Source of the DNA: LGRD01 sp031378125
GTDB lineage: Bacteria; Pseudomonadota; Gammaproteobacteria; Burkholderiales; Burkholderiaceae_C
Direction: 5' to 3'
Assembly (NCBI GenBank): GCA_031378125.1
Contig: JANNDW010000237.1
Location: 1 to 59,584, forward strand
Length of the DNA: 59,584 bases
Part shown: positions 36,920 to 45,595 of the stretch, piece by piece
How the letters are laid out: every line of letters starts with the position of its first letter
Numbering within the stretch: position 1 is the stretch's first letter
Program-made: the position numbers and the translations under genes
The notes under the pieces: generated by a model
What the model was told of the DNA's origin: nothing
The model's input: only the letters and a program-made list of their open reading frames with translations
The model's database searches: none

Positions 36920-37984
36920 TCAGATTCCCTTCGGCCGGCTCAGCGTCTTCATTCGGTCCACGCTGATGAGTTTGAGGGTCTGCGCTTCACCGCCACGCTG
37001 AATTTCGAGCGTGACCTCGCGTTGCGGGTTGGTGTTGCCCCACAGGGTCTTGTACAGCGCCTCGAGCCCGCCGACCTTGGCGCCGTCGATGCTCACGATG
37101 CGATCGCCAGGGAGCATTCCAGCCAATTCGGCCGGGCTGTCGCGGCTGGTCCGAACCACGCGCACCGTGCTGTCCTGCTCAACGCAAACCAGCCCCAGCC
37201 AGGCGCGCGTGCTGCTTCGCGATGCGCCGCGTTCACGCAGTTCAGCGAGGATGGGCTTGAGCAGGTCGATGGGCACGAACATGTTGCCCGGCAGCCGCGC
37301 GCGGCCGGGGCCGAGCGCGTCCGAGACGACCAGCGAGCCGATGCCCAGAAGTTCGCCGCTGGCATTGAAGAGCCCCGCGCCGCGGTGGTCGGCGCGCGGC
37401 GGTGAGGTGAACAAGGCGCCATCGATGTGGTACTCCCAGTAGCCCGAAAACGCGCGCCGCGACACCATGCGCGCCAGGCTCAGGTCGCCCGCCTCGCCGC
37501 CGCTGGCGATCATCAGCGGTTCGTCGTCGGACAGGCTGGACGAACTCCCCAGCCGCACGGGCGCGACCTTGACCGGCGTGAGAGGCTGCAGCAGCCCGAA
37601 ACCGGAGGCCAGGTCGTAGGCCACCACGCGGGCCGGCAACTTGCGCTCGCCTTCGAAGACCAGATCGACGTGGTCGGCTTCGAGGATCAGGTAGCCAATC
37701 GTCAGCACCAGCCCGTCGGCATCGATCACCACGCCGGTGCCCTGGCGCCTGCGGCCCAGGGTTTCAACGGACCTTGCGTCGTCGACGGCGGTGGCCTGCA
37801 CACCCACCACTGCCGCTCGGGCGCGTGCCAGCGCCTGGATCTTGGCTTCGACTTCAGGCGCTGGCGTAGGGTCGGGTGCGGGCGTTGCCGCGTGGGCGGC
37901 GAACGCTCCAGCGAGTGCGATGGCCAATGCCTCGACACAGCGAAGTCCATGCCTTCTGATGGAACCGAACGACACCTGATCCAT
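36920..37984 (-). CDS. HtrA/DegP-like protein without catalytic triad, with PDZ domain
   Basis: A 354-residue protein with an N-terminal signal-like helix (VEALAIALAGAFAAHA), a trypsin-like region and a C-terminal PDZ domain (AELAGMLPGDRIVSIDGAKVGGLEALYKTL). The normal HtrA sites are replaced: TNNHVV by TIGYLI (Tyr98 for His), the DxxxDLALLK aspartate by Gly (DLASGFGLL), and GNSGGPL by DHRGAGL (Arg201 for Ser). The fold seems kept, since flanking GTGVVIDADGLVLT and GELLGIGSL match the family. A protease-dead scaffold or chaperone is inferred. Neighbours do not suggest a client. Confidence 0.82.
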   Translation of the reverse strand: MDQVSFGSIRRHGLRCVEALAIALAGAFAAHAATPAPDPTPAPEVEAKIQALARARAAVVGVQATAVDDARSVETLGRRRQGTGVVIDADGLVLTIGYLILEADHVDLVFEGERKLPARVVAYDLASGFGLLQPLTPVKVAPVRLGSSSSLSDDEPLMIASGGEAGDLSLARMVSRRAFSGYWEYHIDGALFTSPPRADHRGAGLFNASGELLGIGSLVVSDALGPGRARLPGNMFVPIDLLKPILAELRERGASRSSTRAWLGLVCVEQDSTVRVVRTSRDSPAELAGMLPGDRIVSIDGAKVGGLEALYKTLWGNTNPQREVTLEIQRGGEAQTLKLISVDRMKTLSRPKGI

Positions 37985-38085
37985 GGCCGCCTCCGCCCTT
38001 GTTTGCACAGGGCCCAAGCATGTGCTTTTGCGGCGCCCTTGTGAAGCTCAGGGCGGTGGGGTGGAGCAGCGTCTCACTGGAACGC

Positions 38086-38676
38086 TCAGCGCCTGCCGAA
38101 CGGCGATTGCCCGCGCCAGTAGCGAAGCATCAAAAAGCCGCCCAGCATGCCGCCCAGGTGGGCAAAGTGCGCCACTCCGCCGGTCGGACTGTAGAAGCCC
38201 AGCGCGAGTTCGAGCCCGCCGAAGACGCTCACGAAGACCTTGGCCTTCATCGGGATCGGCGGAAACAGCGGCATGATGATGCGATTGGGAAACGTCATGC
38301 CGAAGGCCAGCAGCAAGCCGAACAGACCTCCCGACGCGCCCACGGTGGGATAGGCCGAGCCGAGCAGCCACGTCACCAGAAGCTGCGCCCCCGCCGCGGC
38401 CAGCACGCTGGCGGCGTAGAACTGGATGAAGCGCTGCGTGCCCCAAACCCGCTCGAGCTCCGCGCCAAACATCCACAGGCCCAGCATGTTGAAGAACAGG
38501 TGGCCGACGCTGCCATGCAAGAAGGCATAACTCACCACCTGCCAGGGCAAGAAGCCGTGGCCCAGCGGCCACAGCGCAAACAGCTGGGTGAACCAGGCCC
38601 CGAGGAAATAGTCGATGCAGAACGCTGCGACATTGATCAGCAGCAGAGCCTGAGTGACGGGAGGCATCGGTGGCAT
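38086..38676 (-). CDS. Rhomboid family intramembrane serine protease
   Basis: A 196-residue protein with six predicted helices. Catalytic serine lies in TVGASGGLFGLL and the histidine in VAHFAHLGGMLGG, so the dyad is intact. The FLHGSVGHLFFNMLGLWMFG block is the conserved HxxxxHxxxN region. Rhomboids cleave transmembrane substrates; clients here are unknown. It stands alone, upstream of the HtrA-like gene on the same strand with a 101-base gap. Confidence 0.92.
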   Translation of the reverse strand: MPPMPPVTQALLLINVAAFCIDYFLGAWFTQLFALWPLGHGFLPWQVVSYAFLHGSVGHLFFNMLGLWMFGAELERVWGTQRFIQFYAASVLAAAGAQLLVTWLLGSAYPTVGASGGLFGLLLAFGMTFPNRIIMPLFPPIPMKAKVFVSVFGGLELALGFYSPTGGVAHFAHLGGMLGGFLMLRYWRGQSPFGRR

Positions 38677-38756
38677 GCGCGGGTTTCCGAGTGGACGCGA
38701 GAGGCCGAAGTCTACGTGCGCGCAGGATCACGCGCAGGAGACGAACAGGTGCCAGT

Positions 38757-38843
38757 TGGTGCCGGGGGCCGGACTCGAACCGGCACAGTGTTTCCACCGG
38801 GGGATTTTGAGTCCCCTGCGTCTACCAATTTCGCCACTCCGGC
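38757..38843 (-). tRNA. tRNA-Leu (anticodon CAA)
   Basis: Minus-strand sequence folds as a class II tRNA: acceptor GCCGGAG, D-arm GCGAAATTGGTAGACGC, anticodon stem GGGGA around CTCAAAA (anticodon CAA), a variable arm GGTG-GAAA-CACT, T-arm GCCGG TTCGAGT CCGGC, and 3' CCA encoded. The acceptor 3' strand is CCCCGGC, giving an A-C mismatch at pair 6-67. It decodes UUG. It lies just upstream of cysM on the opposite strand. Confidence 0.95.
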
Positions 38844-38938
38844 CAGAGGGGTCGCTGCGTTGGCTGCGAAGACCGCAAATTATGGCATGCGCGCCGAGGG
38901 TTCTTGCAGGCCCTGCGACAATCGGTCAAGGAGAGTCC

Positions 38939-39856
38939 ATGAGCGAAGCCGCGCCCCGCTACAACACCATTCAAGACCTTATCGGCCAGACCCCCTTGGT
39001 GCGGCTGGTTCGCGTGGTCGGCACGGCAGATGGGCTTCGTGGCAACGTGATTCTGGGCAAGCTCGAAGGCAACAACCCGGCCGGTTCGGTCAAGGACAGG
39101 CCGGCCCTCAGCATGATCCGGCGCGCCGAGGAGCGCGGCGAAATCAAGCCCGGCGATACGCTGATCGAGGCGACCTCGGGCAACACGGGCATCGCGCTGG
39201 CCATGGCGGCTGCGATTCGTGGTTACCGCATGGTGTTGATCATGCCGGAAGACCTGAGCATCGAGCGCGCCCAGACGATGAAGGCGTTCGGCGCCGAGTT
39301 GGTGCTGACGCCGCGCTCCGGCGGCATGGAATACGCGCGCGACCTGGCCGAACAAATGCAGCGCGACGGCAAGGGCAGGGTGCTCGATCAATTTGCCAAC
39401 GACGACAACCCGCGGGTTCACTATGAAACCACCGGCCCCGAAATCTGGCGTGATACGAACGGGCGCGTGACCCATTTTGTGAGCGCCATGGGCACCACCG
39501 GCACCATCACCGGCGTATCGCGGTACCTGAAGGAACGCAACCCGCAAGTGCAGGTCATTGGCGCGCAGCCGAGCGAAGGATCGCGCATTCCCGGCATTCG
39601 CAAATGGCCGCCGGAGTACCTGCCCAAGATCTACGACCCGACCTGGATCGACAAGACGGTGTTTGTGAGCCAGGCCGATGCCGAAGAGATGGCACGCCGC
39701 ATGGCGCGCGAGGAAGGCATCTTTGCCGGCATCTCGGCCGCCGGCGCCTGCTGGGTGGCACTGCAGGTTGCCAAGACCGTTGAAAACGCGACCATTGTGT
39801 TCGTGGTGTGCGACCGCGGTGACCGCTACTTGTCGACCGGCGTGTTCCCGGCATGA
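38939..39856 (+). CDS. cysM: Cysteine synthase B
   Basis: A 305-residue PLP enzyme. The PLP lysine lies in NPAGSVKDRPA, with TSGNTGIALAMAAA and GTTGTITG binding the phosphate. KDRPA and the C-terminal RWPPEYLPKIY-like part (KWPPEYLPKIYD) support CysM over CysK. It condenses O-acetylserine with sulfide or thiosulfate to form cysteine. A strong ribosome binding site (AAGGAGA) precedes the ATG. It is a single gene 67 bases before the Nudix gene. Confidence 0.94.
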   Translation: MSEAAPRYNTIQDLIGQTPLVRLVRVVGTADGLRGNVILGKLEGNNPAGSVKDRPALSMIRRAEERGEIKPGDTLIEATSGNTGIALAMAAAIRGYRMVLIMPEDLSIERAQTMKAFGAELVLTPRSGGMEYARDLAEQMQRDGKGRVLDQFANDDNPRVHYETTGPEIWRDTNGRVTHFVSAMGTTGTITGVSRYLKERNPQVQVIGAQPSEGSRIPGIRKWPPEYLPKIYDPTWIDKTVFVSQADAEEMARRMAREEGIFAGISAAGACWVALQVAKTVENATIVFVVCDRGDRYLSTGVFPA

Positions 39857-39923
39857 GCGCGCCGGGCCGTCCCAAGCCGAATTCCGCAGTGCGCAGCACG
39901 GAGCTACCCTGGTGAGCCTCGCG

Positions 39924-40496
39924 ATGACCAACACCCACACCTACACCTACTGCCCTGTCTGCGCGACCGCGTTGCAACTGCTGTGCAAGCAGGAGGACGG
40001 CGGCCCCGCGGCGCGCTTGCGTTGCCCGGCCTGCGCCTGGACCCACTGGAACAACCCGACGCCGGTGCTGGCCGCGGTGATCGAACTCGCCGACCGCGAT
40101 GGGCAGTTGCTGCTGGCCCGCAACGCGGCCTGGCCGGCCAAGAGTTTTGGGCTGATCACCGGCTTCATGGAGGCTGGCGAATCGCCGCAAGAGGGGATCA
40201 CCCGTGAAGTCGCTGAAGAGACATCGCTGAGCATCGATGCCCCGCAGTTGATCGGCGTCTACGACTTTCAGGGCATGAACCAGGTGATCATTGCGTACCA
40301 CGCTCTCGGACGCGGCGAGATATCGCTGTCGCCCGAGCTGGTCGAGTACCGGCTGTTCACGCCCGAGACCGTGCGCTGCTGGCGCACGGGAACCGGCTAT
40401 GCCTTGGCCGACTGGCTCACTGCGCGCGGCCACACCCCCAGATGGGTGGAAATCCCGCCCCGCCCGAGTCGGCCGGCCGACCTAGAATCCGCGTAA
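39924..40496 (+). CDS. Zinc-ribbon Nudix hydrolase
   Basis: A 190-residue protein with an N-terminal four-cysteine ribbon (CPVC ... CPAC) and a complete Nudix box GFMEAGESPQEGITREVAEETS. The arrangement resembles NADH pyrophosphatase (NudC) in miniature, so NAD-capped RNA or NAD(H) hydrolysis is possible. The substrate is not determined by sequence. The ATG at 39924 is chosen; a GTG at 39912 is an alternative. It is followed by the TusA-like gene after 14 bases. Confidence 0.88.
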   Translation: MTNTHTYTYCPVCATALQLLCKQEDGGPAARLRCPACAWTHWNNPTPVLAAVIELADRDGQLLLARNAAWPAKSFGLITGFMEAGESPQEGITREVAEETSLSIDAPQLIGVYDFQGMNQVIIAYHALGRGEISLSPELVEYRLFTPETVRCWRTGTGYALADWLTARGHTPRWVEIPPRPSRPADLESA

Positions 40497-40510
40497 CACA
40501 AGGAAACGTT

Positions 40511-40738
40511 ATGGAAGCCCAGAAAGAGCTCGATACCCGTGGATTGAACTGTCCACTGCCGATTCTGAAAGCCAAGAAGGCCTTGGCCACGATGAACAGC
40601 GGAGACATGCTCAAGGTGATTGCCACGGACCCGGGATCGATGCGCGACTTTCAGGCGTTCGCGAGGCAGACTGGCAACGAACTGGTCGAGCAATCCAATG
40701 TGGCCGACGAATTCATTCATGTCTTGCGTCGTCGCTAA
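40511..40738 (+). CDS. TusA/SirA-family sulfur carrier protein
   Basis: A 75-residue protein with the CPxP-type motif DTRGLNCPLPILKAKKAL, the active cysteine of TusA, and the two-layer fold length. TusA-like proteins relay sulfur for tRNA thiolation or sulfur oxidation. A good ribosome binding site (AAGGAA) precedes the ATG. Location near cysM hints at a sulfur-metabolism context. A CCTAGAAT box lies about 30 bases upstream and could be a promoter. Confidence 0.9.
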   Translation: MEAQKELDTRGLNCPLPILKAKKALATMNSGDMLKVIATDPGSMRDFQAFARQTGNELVEQSNVADEFIHVLRRR

Positions 40739-40761
40739 AGCGACGCATTGCCGGGGGCGGC

Positions 40762-41628
40762 TCAGATATCGAGGGTCTTGAGGAACTCGCGAAACCCGGG
40801 ACCGAGTTGCGGGTGAGCCAACGCCAGTTCGACATTGGCTTCCAGAAACCCCTCCTTGCTGCCGCAGTCGTAGCGCCTCCCTGCGTAACGGAACGCAAAG
40901 ACCTTTTCTCGGCGCAACAACCCGGCAATCCCGTCGGTGAGCTGGATCTCGCCACCGACACCACGCTGCTGGTTGGTGATTTCGTGAAACACGCCTGGCG
41001 TCAGAATGTAGCGCCCGGCCACACCCAAGCGTGAGGGCGCTTGCTCGGGCGCCGGCTTTTCAACGATGCGGCTCACATCCATCAGGCGGTCGTTGATGGC
41101 GGTGCCGGCCACGATCCCATAGCGCCGGGTGTGTTCGGCCGGAACTTCCTGCACGGCCAGGATCGAAACGCGCCATTCATTGAACTGCTCCACCATTTGC
41201 TTGAGCACCGGGGCATCGCCCACCATCAGGTCATCGGCCAGCAGCACGGCAAAGGGCTCGTTACCCACCAGACGCCGCGCACAGAGTACCGCGTGCCCCA
41301 GGCCCAGGGCCTGGGCCTGGCGGACGTAGATGCACTCCATGTCGTCGGGCTTGACACCCCGAACCACGTCCAGCAGTTCCTGCTTGCCGGCCTTTTCCAG
41401 CGCAACCTCCAACTCGAAGGTCATGTCGAAGTGGTCTTCGATGGGGCGTTTGTGGCGGCCTGTCACGAATATCATCTCGCGCACACCGGCGGCGTAGGCT
41501 TCTTCGACGGCATACTGAATCAGGGGTTTGTCGACCACCGGCAGCATTTCCTTGGGTTGCGCCTTGGTGGCAGGCAGAAAACGGGTACCCAGGCCCGCCA
41601 CCGGAAAAATCGCTTTATTGATCTTCAT
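40762..41628 (-). CDS. galU: UTP-glucose-1-phosphate uridylyltransferase
   Basis: A 288-residue GalU. MKINKAIFPVAGLGTRFLPATKAQPKEMLP is the signature N terminus, with VEKPAPEQAPSRLGVAGRYIL and GGEIQLTDGI. It makes UDP-glucose for envelope polysaccharides. The ATG has an AGGAA ribosome binding site on the minus strand. It converges with the TusA-like gene after 23 bases. Upstream in-frame sequence was rejected as not protein-like. Confidence 0.95.
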   Translation of the reverse strand: MKINKAIFPVAGLGTRFLPATKAQPKEMLPVVDKPLIQYAVEEAYAAGVREMIFVTGRHKRPIEDHFDMTFELEVALEKAGKQELLDVVRGVKPDDMECIYVRQAQALGLGHAVLCARRLVGNEPFAVLLADDLMVGDAPVLKQMVEQFNEWRVSILAVQEVPAEHTRRYGIVAGTAINDRLMDVSRIVEKPAPEQAPSRLGVAGRYILTPGVFHEITNQQRGVGGEIQLTDGIAGLLRREKVFAFRYAGRRYDCGSKEGFLEANVELALAHPQLGPGFREFLKTLDI

Positions 41629-41708
41629 GAAACTACAATTTCCTTTCAGACTTGATCGATTCTGGCACGCGGGTGGCGTCGTTCGCGTGTGAAGAAATCT
41701 CTCCATCC

Positions 41709-42686
41709 ATGGATTTGTTGATCGTCGAACCGCTGGAAGCCGAACTGATGCAGTGGCTGCAAGCTCGCCACGAGGTGAGCTTTGCCCCCGAGTTGGCGCA
41801 GGACCCGCGGGCCTTTCGACAGGCACTCTACAAGGTGCGCGCAACCGTCGTGCCGGCCAGCGTGGCCATCGACGCCCAGGCCTTGCGCCATGCGCCGGTG
41901 CTGCGGGCGGTGGGGCGGGTCAGTGCCGGGGCCGAGAACATCGATCTTGATGCCTGTGCGCGCGCGCAGGTCGAGGTGGTGCGCAGCCGCACGGCCAGCG
42001 CGCAAGCTGAAGCCGAATTCATGGTCGGTGCGTTGCTGTCGCTGTTGCGACGCGTGCCGGTGGTGGGAGCCGACGGTGTGCTGGTCGGCCGCGAACTGGG
42101 TGCTGCCACTGTCGGGCTGCTGGGCATGCCGCCGGCGGCGCGTTCCATGTCGCAAATGCTGGGGGGCTTTGGCTCGCGCGTGGTTGGCTACGACCCTTCT
42201 TTGCATTCAAACGACAGCGTCTGGGAGCGCTGGCGCGTCAGGCCCCTGGGGCTGCGTGAAATGCTGGAGCAGGCCGACGCGGTGTGTGTGCAGCTCAACT
42301 ATTTCAGCCGCTACCAGGGCCTGCTGGGCGAGCGCTTCCTGCAATTCTGCAAACCCAACCAGGTGATCGTGAGCATTTCCCACTCGGGTTTGTTCGACGA
42401 GACCGCATTGGCCGACGCGCTGAACAGCGGGCGCATCGCCGCGGCCTGGCTCGACAGTCTTGAGCCTGGCTCGCTGGAGCCGGGCCGGCCGTTGGCGGGC
42501 ATCGAGACCTTGCAGACCACGCCGCGCCTGGCCAGCACCACGCGCGAGTCACGCCTGCGCAGCGCCTGGACGGTGATCAAGCGCATCGACGAATTGCTGA
42601 CCCACGAACCCGAGGTGCCGCGCGAATTCAGGGCGACGATCCCAGGCGCGCTAGCTGATCTTGCAGTTGGCCCTTTGTCGTCGTGA
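41709..42686 (+). CDS. Degenerate D-2-hydroxyacid dehydrogenase-like protein
   Basis: A 325-residue protein with the overall layout of the D-isomer-specific hydroxyacid dehydrogenases (VGRVSAGAENIDLDACARAQVEV, GLFDETALADALNSGRIAAAWLDSLEP). The nucleotide motif GxGxxG is replaced by GLLGMPPAARS (136-146), the catalytic arginine region by SISHSG (222-227) and the catalytic histidine by Arg273; the glutamate (Glu252) is retained. It is probably not an oxidoreductase of the classical kind. Its 3' end overlaps the end of valS by 59 bases. Confidence 0.85.
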   Translation: MDLLIVEPLEAELMQWLQARHEVSFAPELAQDPRAFRQALYKVRATVVPASVAIDAQALRHAPVLRAVGRVSAGAENIDLDACARAQVEVVRSRTASAQAEAEFMVGALLSLLRRVPVVGADGVLVGRELGAATVGLLGMPPAARSMSQMLGGFGSRVVGYDPSLHSNDSVWERWRVRPLGLREMLEQADAVCVQLNYFSRYQGLLGERFLQFCKPNQVIVSISHSGLFDETALADALNSGRIAAAWLDSLEPGSLEPGRPLAGIETLQTTPRLASTTRESRLRSAWTVIKRIDELLTHEPEVPREFRATIPGALADLAVGPLSS

Positions 42687-45489
42687 ACTCGGCGACGCGC
42701 TGGCGTTCCTGATCGACCACCGCGGCCGGCGCGCGCGCGACAAAACTTTGATTCGCCAGCTTGGCGCTGGACTTGGCGATCTCCGCGCCCAAGCGGGATA
42801 TCTCCTTGCTCAGGCGCTCGGTTTCCACCGCCACGTCGATCTCCACATGCAAGGCAAGGCGTGCCTCGCCATGCATCGCCACCGGCGCCTGGCTCGTGGC
42901 CGCGGCGAACGCAGCCTCGTCGCTGAACTGATTCACCGCGGACAGTTTGGCCAGACCTTGCAGCAGCGGCGCGGCTTGTTGAACAAATGCACCGTCGCCC
43001 ATCACCAGCAGCGGCACGCGGGCGGCGGGTGACAGGTTCATCTCGCTGCGCAGCGTGCGGCAGATGCCCACGACCGCCTTGAGCCTGGCCACCCACGCGT
43101 CTGCCTTGGCGTCGACTCGCTCGAGTTGCGCTTGGGGATAGCTCGCGACGACGATGCTTTGGCCCGGCGCCTTGCGGCCCGCCAGGGGCGCCACCGCCTC
43201 CCACAGCTCCGCGGTGATGAACGGCGTGATGGGATGGAGCAGCCGCAGAATGGTCTCCAGCACGCGGATCAGCGTGCGGCGCGTGGCGCGCTGCTGCGCG
43301 GCGTCGCCTGTCTGGATTTGCACCTTGGCGATCTCGATGTACCAGTCGCAGTATTCGTCCCAGACAAACGAGTAAATCGCATTGGCCACGTTGTCGAGCC
43401 GGTACTCGGCAAAGCCTTTCTCCACCGCCGCTTCCACCCGTTGCAGCTCACCGCTGATCCAGCGGTCGGCGTGCGAGAAGCTCAGGTAGTTGTGAAATTC
43501 TTCACCCGGTGCGCACTGCGCCTTGGTGTGTTCGGCCAAGCCGCAGTCCTGGCCCTCGCAGTTCATCAGCACGAACTTGGTCGCGTTCCAAAGCTTGTTG
43601 CAAAAATTGCGATAGCCCTCGCAGCGCTTGGTGTCGAAGTTGATGTTGCGGCCCAGGCTGGCCAGCGACGCGAAGGTGAATCGCAGTGCATCGGCGCCGA
43701 AAGCGGGAATGCCGTCGGGAAACTCCTTCTCGGTTTCCTTGCGAACCTTTGGCGCCGTCTCCGGCCTGCGCAGGCCGGTGGCGCGCTTGTCGAGCAAGGG
43801 TGCGAGCGCAATGCCGTCGATCAGGTCCACCGGGTCCAGCACGTTGCCCTCGGACTTGCTCATCTTGCGGCCCTGCGAGTCGCGCACCAGGCCGTGGATG
43901 TAGACATGATGGAAGGGGACTTTGCCCTCGGGGAAATCGTCAGTTCGGGTGAAGTGCGTCGTCATCATGATCATCCGGGCGACCCAGAAAAAGATGATGT
44001 CGAAGCCGGTGACCAGCACGGTCGAGGGCAGGAACAGATCGATTTCACGCGTCGTGTCCGGCCAACCGAGCGAAGAGAAAGGCAACAGCGAAGACGAGTA
44101 CCAGGTGTCCAGCACGTCCTCATCGCGGACCAGCGGCCCGCTGTAGCCGGCGGCGTTGGCTCGTGCGCGTGCCTCTTCGTCATCGTGGCCGACGAACAAC
44201 TCGCCGCCGCTGCCATACCAGGCCGGAATCTGGTGGCCCCACCACAACTGGCGCGAGATGCACCAGTCCTGGATGTTCTTCATCCATTGGTTGTAGGTGT
44301 TGACCCACTGTTCGGGCACGAACTTCACCGAGCCGTTCTCGACGACCTCGATGGCTCTTTGCGCGATGCTCTTGCCGTCGGCGCCCGGCTTGGTGGTGGC
44401 CACGAACCACTGGTCGGTCAGCATCGGCTCGACGATCTGGCCGGTGCGTTCGCAGCGCGGCACCACCAGCTTGTGCTTCTTCACCTCCACCAGCAGGCCC
44501 TGCGACTCCAGGTCGGCGACGACTTGTTTGCGCGCCACGAAGCGATCCAGCCCACGATAGACCTGAGGGGCGTTGTCGTTGATCGTCGCGTCAAGTGTCA
44601 GCACACCGATCATCGGAAGGCCGTGGCGCTGGCCGACCGCGTAGTCGTTCACATCGTGCGCCGGCGTCACCTTGACGACACCGGTGCCGAAAGCGCGGTC
44701 CACGTAGTCGTCGGCAATCACCGGGATCTGCCGGTTGCACAGGGGCAGCACGACCTGTTTGCCGACGAGCCCCGCATAACGCTCGTCCTCCGGATGCACC
44801 ATCACCGCCACGTCGCCCAGCATCGTCTCCGGCCGGGTGGTGGCCACCACCAGCGAGCCCGAACCATCGGCCAGCGGGTAGCGGATGTGCCACAGCCAAC
44901 CGTCTTCCTCAACGCTTTCCACCTCCAGGTCGGACACGGCGGACTTGAGCGCCGGGTCCCAGTTCACCAGCCGCTTGCCGCGGTAAATCAGCCCCTCGTC
45001 ATACAGCTTCACGAAGGTGTCGGTCACCACGGTGGACAGCTTGTCGTCCATCGTGAAGTACTCGTGCTTCCAGGCCACCGAGTCGCCCATGCGGCGCATC
45101 TGGCGCGTGATGGTGGAGCCCGACTCCTGCTTCCACTCCCACACTTTCGCCACGAAATTCTTGCGGCCCAGATCGTGGCGCAACACACCCTGATCCTTGA
45201 GCTGCCGCTCCACGACGATTTGCGTGGCGATGCCCGCATGGTCGGTGCCCGGCAACCACAGCGTGTTGAAACCCTTCATGCGGTGGTAGCGCGTCAGCGA
45301 GTCCATGATGGTCTGGTTGAACGCATGGCCCATGTGCAAGGTGCCGGTCACATTGGGCGGCGGCAGCTGGATCGAGAACGACGGTTTCGCCGCGTCCAGC
45401 GTCGGCTCGTACAGGCCGCTGCTTTCCCACAGCGGGCCCCAGCGGGCTTCGATGGCGGCGGGTTCGAACGATTTGGCGAGGTCGGTCAT
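42628..45489 (-). CDS. valS: Valyl-tRNA synthetase
   Basis: A 953-residue class I synthetase: HIGH motif as PPNVTGTLHMGHAF, KMSKSEGNVLDPVDLIDG, editing (CP1) domain with TTRPETMLGDVAV, and a C-terminal coiled coil (RLSKEISRLGAEIAKSSAKL). All canonical motifs are present. The ATG at 45489 is preferred to a TTG four codons upstream. It converges with the hydroxyacid dehydrogenase-like gene and overlaps it by 59 bases. Confidence 0.96.
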   Translation of the reverse strand: MTDLAKSFEPAAIEARWGPLWESSGLYEPTLDAAKPSFSIQLPPPNVTGTLHMGHAFNQTIMDSLTRYHRMKGFNTLWLPGTDHAGIATQIVVERQLKDQGVLRHDLGRKNFVAKVWEWKQESGSTITRQMRRMGDSVAWKHEYFTMDDKLSTVVTDTFVKLYDEGLIYRGKRLVNWDPALKSAVSDLEVESVEEDGWLWHIRYPLADGSGSLVVATTRPETMLGDVAVMVHPEDERYAGLVGKQVVLPLCNRQIPVIADDYVDRAFGTGVVKVTPAHDVNDYAVGQRHGLPMIGVLTLDATINDNAPQVYRGLDRFVARKQVVADLESQGLLVEVKKHKLVVPRCERTGQIVEPMLTDQWFVATTKPGADGKSIAQRAIEVVENGSVKFVPEQWVNTYNQWMKNIQDWCISRQLWWGHQIPAWYGSGGELFVGHDDEEARARANAAGYSGPLVRDEDVLDTWYSSSLLPFSSLGWPDTTREIDLFLPSTVLVTGFDIIFFWVARMIMMTTHFTRTDDFPEGKVPFHHVYIHGLVRDSQGRKMSKSEGNVLDPVDLIDGIALAPLLDKRATGLRRPETAPKVRKETEKEFPDGIPAFGADALRFTFASLASLGRNINFDTKRCEGYRNFCNKLWNATKFVLMNCEGQDCGLAEHTKAQCAPGEEFHNYLSFSHADRWISGELQRVEAAVEKGFAEYRLDNVANAIYSFVWDEYCDWYIEIAKVQIQTGDAAQQRATRRTLIRVLETILRLLHPITPFITAELWEAVAPLAGRKAPGQSIVVASYPQAQLERVDAKADAWVARLKAVVGICRTLRSEMNLSPAARVPLLVMGDGAFVQQAAPLLQGLAKLSAVNQFSDEAAFAAATSQAPVAMHGEARLALHVEIDVAVETERLSKEISRLGAEIAKSSAKLANQSFVARAPAAVVDQERQRVAEFTTTKGQLQDQLARLGSSP

Positions 45490-45595
45490 GGCGGGGTGCA
45501 ATCCACGCGCGGCTCATGGGGTCGAGGCACGTGAAACAGTGTGCAAAAGGGCAGGTGCGGATTGTAGGTCGGGCACCCGAACTGCTAAGGTTCCG

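Noticed and set aside
43126..45534. Long plus-strand reading frame opposite valS
   Set aside because: It is the antisense shadow of valS, with no recognisable motif and an odd His/Gln-rich composition.
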